NCBI GenBank assembly: GCA_027886175.1
Contig: JAJNNQ010000093.1
Coordinates: 248,001 to 312,000, forward strand
Length of the DNA stretch: 64,000 nucleotides
Reading direction: 5' to 3'
From: Phylloscopus collybita
Lineage: Eukaryota > Chordata > Aves > Passeriformes > Phylloscopidae
Shown: positions 22,398-34,433 of the stretch, piece after piece
Layout: every line of letters starts with the position of its first letter
Position numbering within the stretch: the stretch's first letter is position 1
Position numbers and translations under genes: made by a program
Notes under the pieces: generated by a model
What the model saw: only the letters and a program-made list of their open reading frames with translations
What the model was told of the DNA's origin: nothing
Database searches by the model: none

Positions 22398-25300
22398 TTA
22401 AGAAGAGAGTTTATAGGAGCCCTTTGGCACTACAAGGGCAGAGAAACTTCAAACCGGGAGTAGATTGCACCTGCGAGATATTCTCAATTTTATAGAATTT
22501 TAGAGGAATTTCAGTCCGCCGAATCCCACCGGCAGGCACACAGAATTAGACATGAATAGCGGCCTTTTCCAGGGGAAACCAAAGTCTCCAGGCCAGGTTC
22601 CTGATGTCAGCTTTTAGGAGGCCTTTTGCACTACAAGAACAGACAAACTTCCGACTGGTGGCATATTGCATCTTGGAGATATCCTCATTTGTATGGAATT
22701 ATAGTGGAATTAAAGTAGGCAGAAGCCCAGTGGCAAGTAGACAGCATTAAACACCAACGGTGGCCCATTTCCATGGGAAACCAAAGTCTCCACCCCACGT
22801 TCATGATGTCCGTTTCTAGGAGGCCTTTGGAACTACAAGAGCAGACAAACTTCCAACTGGTGGCATATTGCATCTGGGAGATATCCTCATTTGTATGTAA
22901 TTTCTGTAGCCATAAGCCCAGTGGCCGGCAGACAGCATTAGACACGAACGGTGGCCCTTTTCCATGGGAAACCGAATTCTCCACTCCAGGCTCCTGATGT
23001 CAATTTGTAGGAGGCCTTTGGCACTACAGGGGCAGACAAACTTCCATCAGCTGGTTGATTGCATCGGAGAGATTTCCAAATATCTTTGGAATTTCAGCAG
23101 GCAGAAGCCCAGTGGCAGGCAGACAGCATTAGACATGAACGCTGGCCCTTTTCCATGGGAAAACAAAGTCTCCACCCCTGGTTCCTGATGTCAGTTTTTT
23201 AGGAGGGCTTTGGTACTACAAGGGCAGAGAATCTTCCATCTGGTTGTGGATTGCACCTAGGAGATATCCTCATTTCTATGGAATTTTAGTGGAATTTTAA
23301 TAGGAAGAAGCCCAGTGGCAAGCAGACAGCATTACACACGAACGGTGGCCCATTTTCATGGGAAACCAAAGTCGCCACTCCCGGTTCCTGATGTCAGTTT
23401 TTAGGAGGTTTTTGCCACTACAAGGGCAGGCAAACTTCCATCTGGTGGTAAATTGCATCTGCGAGATATCCTCATTTGTATGGAATTTTAGCAGGCATAC
23501 GCCCAGTGGCAGGCACACAGCATTAGGCATGAACAGTGCCCTATTCCACGGGAAACCAAATTATACATCCCACGTTTAAGAAGTGAGTTTATAGGAGCCC
23601 TTTGGCACTACAAGGGCAGAGAAACTTCAAACCGGGAGTAGATTGCACCTGCAAGATATTCTCAATTTTATAGAATTTTAGAGGAATTTTAGTACGCAGA
23701 ATCCCAGCTGCAGGCACACAGAATTATACATGAATAGTGGCCTTTTCCAGGGGAAACCAAAGCCTCCAGGCCAGGTTCCTGATGTCTGTTTTTAGGAGGC
23801 CTTTTGCACTACAAGAACAGACAACCTTCCGACTGGTGGCATATTGCATCTTGGAGATATCCTCATTTGTATGGAATTCTAGTGCAATCACAGTAGGCAG
23901 AAGCCCAGTGGCAAGTAGACAGCATTAAACACCAACGGTGGCCCATTTCCATGGGAAACCAAAGTCTCCTCCCCAGGTTCCTGATGTCAATTTGTAGGAA
24001 GCCTTTGGCTCTGCAGGGGGAGACAAACTTCCATCTGGTGGTAGATTGCACCTGGGAGACATCCTCATTTGTAAGGAATTTTAGTGGGATTTTAATAGGC
24101 AGAAGCCTAGTGGCAGGAACACATCATTAGACACGAACGCTGGCCCATTTCCATGGGAAACCAAAGTCTCCACTCCAGGTTCCTGGTGTCAGTTTCTAGG
24201 AGGCCTTTGGAACTACAAGGGCAGATAAACTTCCAACTGGTGGTAGATTCCATCTGGGAGATATCCTCATTTCTCTGGAATTTCAGCAGGCATAAGCCCA
24301 CTGGCAGACAGACAGCATTAGACAGGAACGGTGGCCCTTTTCCATAGAAAACCAAAATCTCCACCCCACGTTACTGATGTCAATTTGCAGGAGGCCTTTG
24401 TCACTACAAGGGCTACATACTTCCATCTCGTTGTATATTCCATCAGGGAGATATCCTTCTTTGTACGGAATTTTACTGGAATTTTAGTATGCAGAAGCCG
24501 AGTAGCCAGCAAACAGCATCAGACAAGAACGGTGGCCCATTTCCTTGGGAAATAAAAGTCTCCACCCCACATTCCTGATGTCCGTTTGTTGGAGGCCTTT
24601 GGCACTACAAGGCCAGGAAAATTTCCAACTGGTGGTAGATTGCATCTGGGAGACATCCTCATTTGTATGCAATTTTAGCTGCCATAAGCCCAGTGGCAGG
24701 CAGACAGCATTAGATTTGAACGGTGGCCCTTTTCCATGGGAAACCAAAGTCTCCACCTCACGTTCCTGATGAAAATTTGTAGGAGGCCTTTGGAATTACA
24801 CGGGAAGACAAACTTCCATCTGGTAGTAGATTGTTCCTGGGAGATATCCTCATTTCTATGCAATTTTAGAAGGCAGAACCACAGTGGCAGGTAGACTGCA
24901 TTAGACACGAGCAGTGGCCCCTTTCCATGGGAAACCAATGTCTTCACTCCAGGTTCCTGATGTCTGTGTGTTGGAGGCCTTAACACTGCAAGGGCAGACA
25001 AACATCCAAGTCGTGGTGGATTCTATCTGGGAGATATCCCCATTTGTATGGAATTTAAGACGGCATAAGCCCAGTGGCCGGCAGACAGCATTAGACAAAA
25101 ACGGTGGCATTTTTCCATGGGAAACCAAAGTCTCCACCTCACGTTCCTGATGTCAGTTTGTAAGAGGCCTTAGGCACTACAAAGGCAAAGGAAAATTCAT
25201 CTGGTGGTAGATTGCACCAGGGAGATATCCTCATTTGAATGGAATTTTAGTGGAATTTTAGTCGGCAGAATCCGAAAAGTCGCCAGATAGCATTAGACAA

Positions 25301-26712
25301 GAACGGTGGCCCTTTTCCATGGGAAACCAAAGTCTCCATCTCACGTTCCTGATGTCAGTTTGTAGGATGCCTTTGGCACTACAAAGGAAGATAAACTTCC
25401 ATCTGGTGGTAGATTCCATCTGGGAGATATCCTCATTTTTGTGGAATTTCAGCAGGCATGAGCCTAGTTCCAGGCAGACTGCATTAGACACTAACGGTGA
25501 CCCTTTTCAATGGGACACCAAAGTCTCCACCTCACGTTCCTTATGTCAGTTTATAGGAGGCCTTTGGAACTACAAGGGCACACAAACTTCCATCTCTTGG
25601 GAGAATGCAACTGCGAGATATCCTCATTTGCATGGAATTTAAGTGGAATTCTTGTGGGCAGAATCCCAGCGGCAGATAGCGAGCATTAGACACGAACGGT
25701 GGCCCTTTTCCATGGGAAATCAACGTCTCCACCTCACGATCTTTATATCAGTTACTACGAGGCCTTTGGCACTACAAGGGCAGACAAAATTGCATCTGCT
25801 GGTAGATTCCACCTGGGAGATATCCTCTGTTGTATGGAATTTCAGCAGGCATATGCCCAGTTGCAGGCAGACAGCATTAGACACGAACGGTGGCCCTTTT
25901 CCATGGGAAACCTAAGTGTCCACCCTACGTTTAAAATGTCATTTTATATGAGGCTTTTGGCACTACAAGGGCAGAGGAACTTTCATCTGGTGGTAGATTG
26001 AACCAGGGAGGTATCCTCATTTGTATGGAATTTTAGTGGAATTTTAGTAGGAAGAAGCCCAGTTGCAGGCAGACAGCATTAGACAGGAACGGTGGCCCTT
26101 TTCCATGGAAAACCAAAGTCTCCACCCCACATTCCTGATGTAAATTTATACGAGGCTTTTGGCACGATAAGGGCAGACAAACTTCCAACTGGTGGTAGAT
26201 TGCACGTGAGAGATATCTTCATTTGCATGGAATTTTAGTGGAATTTTAGTAGGCAGAATCCCAATGATCGGCAGAGAGCATAAAACACAAACGGTGTCCC
26301 TTTTCCATCAGACACGAAGGTCTCTACCCCAGTCTCCTGATGTCAGTTTCTGGGAAGCTTTTGGCACTACAAGGCTAGAAAAACTTCCACCTGGTGGTAG
26401 AGTGCATCTGGGAGATATCCTCATTTGTATGCAATTTTAGCAGGCAGAAGCCCAGTGGCAGGCAGACAGCATTAGAAAGAAACAGTGGCCATTTTCCATG
26501 GGAAACCAAAGTCTCCACCTCACATTCCTGATGTCAATTTGTAGGAGGCCTTTGGCATTACAAGGGCAAACAAAACTCCATCTCGTGGGAGAATGCAACA
26601 GCGAGATAACCTAATTTGCATGGAATTTAAGTGGAATTCTTGTGGGCAGGATCCCAGCGGCAAATAGAGAGCATTAGACACGAACGGTGGCTCTTTTCCA
26701 TGGGACACCAAA
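22398..26712 (+). repeat. 191-bp satellite array, forward, up to the strand switch
   Basis: Forward monomers continue from the solo LTR to the orientation switch. Monomers between about 24,370 and 26,700 look more divergent than elsewhere, with variants such as GGGAGAATGCAACTGCGAGA, TTTATATGAGGCTTTTGG and AACAGCGAGATAACC. They have no near-identical partners that I could find in the window. No gene seen. Confidence 0.93.
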
Positions 26713-26720
26713 GCAGGGTT
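26705..26720. other. Strand-switch junction of the satellite array
   Basis: Forward monomer sequence ends in GGGACACCAAAG, and the next bases, CAGGGTTATGCC, belong to a monomer in reverse orientation. Neither monomer is complete at the join, and no other sequence lies between them. All monomers from 2,094 to here are forward and all from here to 64,000 are reverse, so this is the only switch in the window. It does not coincide with the centre of the high-identity inverted repeat (about 28,226). Confidence 0.9.
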
Positions 26721-29700
26721 ATGCCAGCTAAAATTCCATACAAATGAGAATATCTCGCAGATGCAATTTACCACAAGATGGAAGTTTGCCTGACCTTGTA
26801 GTGGCAAAGGCCTACTAAAATCTGACATCGGGAACGTGGTGTGGAGACTTTGGTTTCCCATGGAAAAGGACTACCGTTCGTGTCTAATGCTGTCTGCCTG
26901 GCACTGTGGTTATGACTGCTGAAGTTCCATACAAATGAGGTTATCTCCCAGGTGCAATCTACAACCAGGTGGAAGTTTGTCTGCCCTTGTAGTGCCAAAG
27001 GCCTCCTAAAAAGGAACATCAGAAACGCGGGCTGGAGACCTTGGTTTCCCATAGAAATGGGCCACCGTTCGTGACTAATGCTGTCTGCCTGCCACTGGCC
27101 TACTTCCTACTAAAATTCCACTAAAATTCCAAAAAAATGAGGATATCTCCCAGGTGCAATCTACAACCAGATGGAAGTTTCTCTGCCCTTATATTGGAAA
27201 ACACTTCCTACAAAGTGACATCAGCAACGTGGGGTGGAGATTTTGAATTCCCATGGAAAAGGGCCACCGTTCGTGTCTAACGATGTCTGCCTCCCACTGG
27301 GGTTATGCCTGCTGAAATTCCATACAAATGAGGATATCTCCCAAATGGAATCTACCACCAGTTGGAAGTTTGTCTGCCCTTGTAGTGCCAAAGGCCTCCT
27401 AAATACTGACATCAGGAACGTGGATTGGACTTTGGTTTCCCATGGAAAAGGGGCACCGTTTGTGCCTAATGCTATGTGCCTGCCGCTGGGCTTATGCCTA
27501 GTAAAGTTCCATACAAATGAGGATATCTCCCACATGGAATTGACCATCAGATGGAAGTTTGTCTGCCCTTGTAGTGGCAAAGGCCTCCTAAAAAACTGAC
27601 ATCAGGAACCAGGGGTGGAGATTTTTGTTTCCCATGGAAAAGGGCCACCGTTCGTGTCTAATGGTGTCTGCCTGCAACTGGGGTTATGCCTGCTGAAATT
27701 CCTCACAAATGAGGATATCTCCCTGATGGAATCTTCCACCAGATGGAAGTATGTCTGCCCTTATACTGCCAAAGTCCTCCTAAAAACTGACATCAGGAAC
27801 GTGGGGTGTAGACTTTGTTTTCCCAAGGAAATTGGCCACCGTTCGAGTCTAATGCTGTCTGCCTGCCACTGGGCTTCTGCCTGCTGAAATTCCAAAGATA
27901 TTTGGAAATCTCTCCGATGCAATCAACCACCAGACGGAAGTTTGTCTGCCCTTGTAATGCCAAAGGCCTCTTAAACACTGACATCAGGAACCTGGAGTGG
28001 AGACTTTGGTTTCCCATGGAAATGGGCCACCGTTCGTTCCTAATGCTGTCTGCCTGCCACTGGGTTTCTTCCTACTAAAATTCCACTAAAATTCCATAGA
28101 AATAAGGATATCTTCCAAGTGAAATCTACAACCAGATAAAAGAATCTCTGCCCTTGTAGTACCAAAGCTCTCCTAAAAAACTGACATCAGAAACCAGGGG
28201 TGCAGACTTTGTTTTCCCATGGAAATGGGCCAGCGATCGTGTCTAATGCTATCTGCCTGCCAGTGGGCTTCTGCCTGCTGAAATTCCAAAGAAATTTGGA
28301 AATCTCTCCGATGCAATCTACCTCCTGACGGAAGTTTTTCTGCCTCTGTAATGCCAAATGCCTCCTACAAATTGACATCAGGAGCCTGGAGTGGAGACTT
28401 TGGTTTCCCATGGAAAAGGGTCAGCGTTCGTGTCTAATGCTGTCTGCCTGCCACTGGGCTTATGGCTACTGAAATTACATACAAATGAGGATATCACCCA
28501 GATGCAATATGCCACCAGTTGCAAGTTTGTCTGCTCTTGTAGTGCCAAAGGCCTCCTAGAAACGGACATCAGGAACGTGGGGTGGAGATTTTGGTTTCCC
28601 ATGGAAATGGGCCACCGTTGGTGTTTAATGCTGTCGACATACCACTGGGCTTCTGTCACTTTAATTCCACTAAAATTCCATACAAATGAGGATATCTCCA
28701 AGATGCAATATGCCACCAGTTGGAAGTTTGTCTGTTCTTGTAGTGTAAAAGGCCTCCTACAAACTGACATCAGGAACCTGATCTGGAGACTTTGTTTTCC
28801 CCTGGAAAAGGGCCACTATTCATGTCTAATTCTGTGTGCCTGCTGCTGGGATTCTGCGTACTAAAATTGCTCTAAAATTCTATACAAATGAGAATATCTC
28901 GCAGGTGCAATCTGCCCCCGGTTTGAAGTTTTCTGCCCTTGTAGTGCCAAAGGGCTCCTATAAACTGACATCTGAAACGTAGGATGGATGATTTGGTTTT
29001 CCATGGAAAAAGGCCACTGTTCATGCCTAATGCTGTGTGCCTGCCACTGGGCGTATGCCTGCTAAAATTCCATGCAAATGAGGATATCTCGCAGATGCCA
29101 TTTACCACCAGATGAAAGTTTGCCTGCCCTTGTAGTGGCAAAGGCCTCCTAAAATCTGACATCGGGAACGTGGTTTGGAGACTTTGGTTTCCCATGGAAA
29201 AGGAACACCGTTCGTATCTAATGCTGTCTGCCTGGCATTGTGGTTATGACAGCTGAAGTTCCATACAAATGAGGATATCTCCCAGGTGCAATCTACCACC
29301 AGGTGGAAGCTTCTCCGCCCTTGTAGTCCCAAAGGCCTCCTTTAAACTGACATCAGGACGTCGGGGTGGAGACTTTGGTTTCCCATAGAAATGGGCCACC
29401 GCTCATGTCTAATGCTGTCTGCCTGCCACTGGCCTTCTTCCTACTAAAATTCCACTAAATTTCCATAGAAATGAAGGTATCTCCCAGGTGCAATCTACAA
29501 CCAGATGGAAGTTTCTCTGCCCTTATATTGGATAACGCCTCCTACAAAGTGACATCAGCAACGTGGGGTGGAGATTTTGGTTTCCCATGGAAAAGGGCCA
29601 CCGTCTGTGTCTACTGCTGTCTGCCTGCCACTGGGGTTATACCTGCTGAAATTCCTCACAAATGAGGATATCTCCCAGATGGAATCTGCCACCAGTTAAA

Positions 29701-32700
29701 ATTTTGCCGGCCCTTCTAGTGCCAAAGTCCTCCTAAAAACTGACATCAGGAACGTGGGGTGGAGACTTTGGTTTCTCATGGAAATGGGCCACCCTTCGTG
29801 TCTAATGCTGTCTGCCTGCCACTGGGCTTCTGCCTTCTGAAATTCCATACAAATGAGGATATCTCCCCGATGCAATCTACCACCAGACGGAACTTTGTCG
29901 GCCCTCAAATTGCAAAGGGCCTCCTATAAACTGACATCAGGAACCTGGACTGGAGACTTTGGTTTCCCATGGAAATGAGCCACTATTCATGTCTAATTCT
30001 TTCTACCTGCTGCTGGGATTCTGCCTACTAAAATTCCACTAAAATTCCATACAAATGAGTATATCTCCCAGCTACAACCTAACACCAGATGGAAGATTCT
30101 CTGCCCTTGTAGTGCCAAAGGCCTCCTACAAACTGCCATCAGGAACCTATGGTGGAGACTTTGGTTTCCCATGGAAAAGGACCACCGTTCCTGTCTAATG
30201 CTCTTTGCCCGGAACTGTGGTTATGACTGCTGAAGTTCCATACAGATGAGGATATCTCCTCGGTGCAATCTACCACCCGGAGGAAGTTTGTCTGGCCGTG
30301 TAGTTCCAAAGTCCTCCGAGAAACGGACATCCAGAACATGGGGTGGAGACTTTGCTTTCCCATAGAAATGGGCGGCCGTTCGTGTCTAATGCTCTCTGCC
30401 TGCCACTGGGCTTCTTCCTACTAAAATTCCACTAAAATTCCTTAGAAATAAGGATATCTCCCAGGTGCAATCTACAACCAGATGGAAGATTCTCTGCCCT
30501 TGTAGTACCAAAGCCTTCCTAAAAAACTGACATCAGGAACCAGGGGTGGAGTCTATGTTTTCCCATGGAAAAGAGCCACCGTTCGTGTCTAATGCTGTCT
30601 GCCTGCCACTGGGCTTCTGCGTGCTGGAATTCCCAAAAAATTTGGAAATCTCTCTGATGTAATCAACCACCTGACGGAAGTTCCTCTGCCCCTGTAGTGC
30701 CAAAGGCATCCTACAAATTGACATCAGGAGCCTGGAGTGGAGACTTTGGTTTCCCATGGAAAAGGGCCACCGTTCGTGTCTAATGCTGTCTGCCTGCCAC
30801 TGGGCTTATGGCTACTGAAATTACATGCAATTGAGGATATCTCCCCGATGCAATAAGCCAGCAGTTGGAAATTTGTCTGCTCTTCTAGTGCAAAAGTCCT
30901 CCTATAAACGGACATAAGGCACGTGGTGTGGAGACTTTGCTTTCCCATGGAAATGGGCCACCGTTGGTGTTTAATGCTGTCTACTTGCCACTGGGCTTCT
31001 GCCTACTTTAATTCCACTAAAATTCCATACAAATGAGGATATCTCCAAGACGCAATATGCCACCAGTTGGAAGTTTTTCTGTTCTTATAGTGCAAAAGGC
31101 CTCCTAAAAACTGGCATCAGGAACCTGGCCTGGAGACTTTGTTTTCCCCTGGAAAATGGCCACTATTCATGTCTAATTCTGTGTGCCTGCAGCTGGGATT
31201 CTGCGTACTAAAATTCCTCTAAAATTTAATACAAATGGGAATATTTCGCAGGTGCAATCCTCCCCCAGTTTGAAGTTTCTCTGCCCTTGTAGTGCCAAAG
31301 GGCTCCTATAAACTGACATCTGAAACATAGGATGGATAATTTGGTTTCCCATGGAAAAGGGCCACTGTTCATGCCTAATGCTGTGTGCCTGCCACTGGGC
31401 GTATGCCTGCTAAAATTCCATACAAATGAGGATATCTCGCAGATGCAATTTACCACGAGATGGAAGTTTGTCTGCCCTTGTAGTGGCAAAAGCCCCCTAA
31501 AAAACTGACATCAGGAACCAGGCGTGGAGACTTTGGTTTCCCATGGAAAAGGACCACCGTTCGTATCTAATGCTGTCTGCCTGGCACTGTGGTGATGACT
31601 GCTGAAGTTCCATACAAATGAGGATATCTCCCAGGTGCAATCTACCACCAGGTGGAAGTTTGTCTGCCCTCGTAATGCCAAAGGCCTCCAAAAAACTGAC
31701 ATCAGGAACATGGGGTGAAGACTTTGGTTTCCCATGGAGAAGGTCCATCGTTCGTTTCTAATGCTGTCTGCCTGGCTTTGAGATTATGAGTGCTGAAGTT
31801 CCATAAAAATGAGGATATCTCCCAGGTGCAATCTACCACCAGATGGAAGTTTGTTTGCCCTTGTAGTGCCAAAGGCCTCCTAAAAACTGACATCAGGAAC
31901 GTGGGGTGGAGACTTTGCTTTCCCATGGAAAAGGGCCACCGTTTGTGTCTAATGCTATGCGCCTGCCACTGGGCTTATCCCTAGTAAAATTCCATACAAA
32001 TGAGGATATCTCCCAGATGGAATCTACCACCACTTGAAAGTTTGTCTGCCCTTGTAATGCCAACGGCCTCCTACAAACTGACATCAGGAATCTGGAGAGG
32101 ACGCTTTGGTTTCCCATGGAATAGGGCCACCCTTGGTGTTTAATGCTGTCTCTTTGCCACTGGGCTTATGACTACTGAAATTACATACAAATGAGGATAT
32201 CTCCCAGATGCAATATGCCACCAGATGGAAGTTTGTCTGCTCTTGCAGTGCCAAAGGCCTCGTTCAAAGTGATATCTGGAACCTGGCCTGGAACTTTGGT
32301 TTCCTATGGAAAAGGCCCACCGTTCGTATTTAATGCTGTCGGTCTGCAACTGGGCTTCTGAGTACTAAAATTCCACTAAAATTCCATACAAATGAGGACA
32401 TCTCCATGGTGCAATCTACCACCAGTTGGAAGTTTGTCTTACCTTGTAGTGCCAAAGGCCTCCTAAAACCTGACATCAGGAACCACGGGTGAAGATTTTT
32501 GTTTCCCATGGAAAAGGGCCACCGTTCGTGTCTAATGGTGTCTGCCTGCCACTGGGGTTATGCCTGCTGAAATTCCTCACAAATGAGGATATCTCCCTGA
32601 TGGAATCTACCACCAGTTGGAAGTATGTCTGCCCTTATAGTGCCAAAGTCCTCGTAAAAACTGACATGAGGAACGTGGGGTGGAGACTTTGGTTTCCCCT

Positions 32701-34053
32701 GGAAAAGGGCCACTATTTATGTCTAATTCTGTGTGCCTGCAGCTGGGATTCTGCGTACTAAAATTCCTCTAAAATTCTATACAAATGGGAATATTTCGCA
32801 GGTGCAATCCATCCCCAGTTTGAAGTTTCTCTGCCATTGTAGTGCCAAAGGGCTCCTATAAACTGACATCTGAAACATAGGATGGATAATTTGGTTTCCC
32901 ATGGAAAAGGGCCACTGTTCATGCCAAATGCTGTGTGCCTGCCACTGGGCGTATGCCTGCTAAAATTCCATACAAATGAGGATATCTCGCAGATGCAATT
33001 TACCACCAGATGGAAGTTTGCCTGCCCTTGTAGTGGCAAAAACCTCCTAAAAACTGACATCAGGAACCGGGAGTGGCGACTTTGGTTTCCCATGAAAATG
33101 GGCCACCGTTCGTGTGTAATGCTGTCTGCTTGCCACTGGGCTTCTTCCTATTAAAATTCCACTAAAATTCCATAGAAATGAGGATATCTCCTAGGTGCAA
33201 TCCACAACCAGATGGAAGATTCTCTGCCCTTGTAGTACCAAAGCCCTCCTAAAAAACTGACATCAGGAAGCAGGGGTGGAGACTTTGTTTTCCCATGGAA
33301 AAGGGCCAGCGTTCATGTCTAATGCTGTCTGCCTGCCACTGGGCTTCTGCCTGCTGAAATTCCAAAGATATTTGGAAATCTCTCCGATGCAATCAACCAG
33401 CTGATGGAAGTTTGTCTGCCCCTGTAGTGCCAAAGGCCTCCTACAAATTGACATCAGGAGCCTGGAATGGAGAATTCGGTTTCCCATGGAAAAGGGCCAC
33501 CGTTCGTGTCTAATGCTGTCTGCCGGCCACTGGGCTTATGGCTACAGAAATTACATACAAATGAGGATATCTCCCAGATGCAATATGCCACCAGTTGGAA
33601 GTTTGTCTGCTCTTGTAGTTCCAAAGGCCTCCTAGAAACGGACATCATGAACGTGGGGTGGAGACTTTGGTTTCCCATGGAAATGGGCCACCGTTGGTGT
33701 TTAATGCTGTCTACTTGCCACTGAGCTTCTGCCTACTTTAATTCCACTATAATTCCATACAAATGAGGATATCTCCAAGATGCAATATGCCACCAGTCGG
33801 AAGTTTGTCTGTTCTTGTAGTGCAAAAGGCCTCCTAAAAGCTGACATCAGGAACCTGGCCTGGAGACTTTGGTTTCCCCTGGAAAAGGCCGCTATTCATG
33901 TCTAATTCTGTGTGCCTGCCGGTGGGATTCGGCGGACTGAAATTCCTCTAAAATTCTATAAAATTGAGAATATCTCGCAGGTGCAATCTACTCCCGGTTT
34001 GAAGTTTCTCTGCCCTTGTAGTGCCAAAGGGCTCCTATAAACTCTCTTCTTAA
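26713..34053 (-). repeat. 191-bp satellite array, reverse, from strand switch to second solo LTR
   Basis: Reverse-orientation monomers of the same satellite, with both the 191-bp and the roughly 202-bp form. The stretch 26,713-32,913 is the right part of the spacer between the inverted arms. From 32,914 on it is right arm. No gene seen. Confidence 0.95.
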
Positions 34054-34059
34054 ACGTAG
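34054..34059. repeat. Target-site duplication beside inverted solo LTR (left side)
   Basis: ACGTAG, the reverse complement of CTACGT at 22,392-22,397. Confidence 0.8.
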
Positions 34060-34427
34060 TGTTGCGGCTTATTCAGCCATCGCCTTGGTGGCCTGGGTTT
34101 AATTGAAGACACGACCACCACGAGCTGCGAGCGTGGGGTTCGGGCAAATGACTCAGTTAACACCAATGTGATGTGTTTGGTCAAAAGCGTTTATTATCTA
34201 AAACACAGGGTTTAAGTACCTTCTAGGTTTCGCTACGTCATAGGGGGTCTTACTAGTTTCTTAAGGGTAGTGGAAAAGTACTGGTATGCAAGGAAAGAGA
34301 GAGGGGTCTGTGACCTTGAGATAAAGGTTATCTCTGGAGGGGGATGTGCCTGGCCCTGCTTCGCGTTACAACCCAATTCGTCTTCCGCAAACGCAGTCTG
34401 TCCCTTCCAATTCACATTCTCTCCACA
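34060..34427 (-). mobile_element. Solo LTR, 368 bp (right-arm, inverted copy)
   Basis: Exact mirror position of the 22,024-22,391 element (position sum 56,451), same length. I see three substitutions between the copies, all transitions, near left-arm positions 22,075, 22,227 and 22,285. The flanks carry ACGTAG and ACGTGG, the same imperfect target duplication as on the left. It is therefore a duplicate of one insertion, not an independent integration. Confidence 0.9.
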
Positions 34428-34433
34428 ACGTGG
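34428..34433. repeat. Target-site duplication beside inverted solo LTR (right side)
   Basis: ACGTGG, the reverse complement of CCACGT at 22,018-22,023. Confidence 0.8.

Larger units (their letters stand above)
21380..22760 (+). repeat. Local tandem duplication, copy with solo LTR (copy 2 at about 22,932-23,940)
   Basis: Monomers around 21,412 recur at 22,964 and those around 21,806 recur at 23,358 (offset 1,552). Downstream of the solo LTR the offset falls to 1,178 bp (22,401 to 23,579). The difference, 374 bp, is the 368-bp LTR plus its 6-bp target duplication. Copy 2 therefore preserves the empty insertion site at about 23,567-23,579. Confidence 0.82.
16180..23537 (+). repeat. Left arm of the large inverted repeat
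   Basis: Pairs as reverse complement with 32,914-38,913. The position sum is 55,093 for 16,180 to about 20,020 and 56,451 for about 21,300-23,537. The difference, 1,358 bp, is left-arm sequence with no partner on the right. The arm includes the solo LTR. In the LTR I count 3 substitutions in 368 bp between arms. Inner match ends near 23,537, where the left copy has the variant CTATTCCACGGGAAACC and the right does not. Confidence 0.88.
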
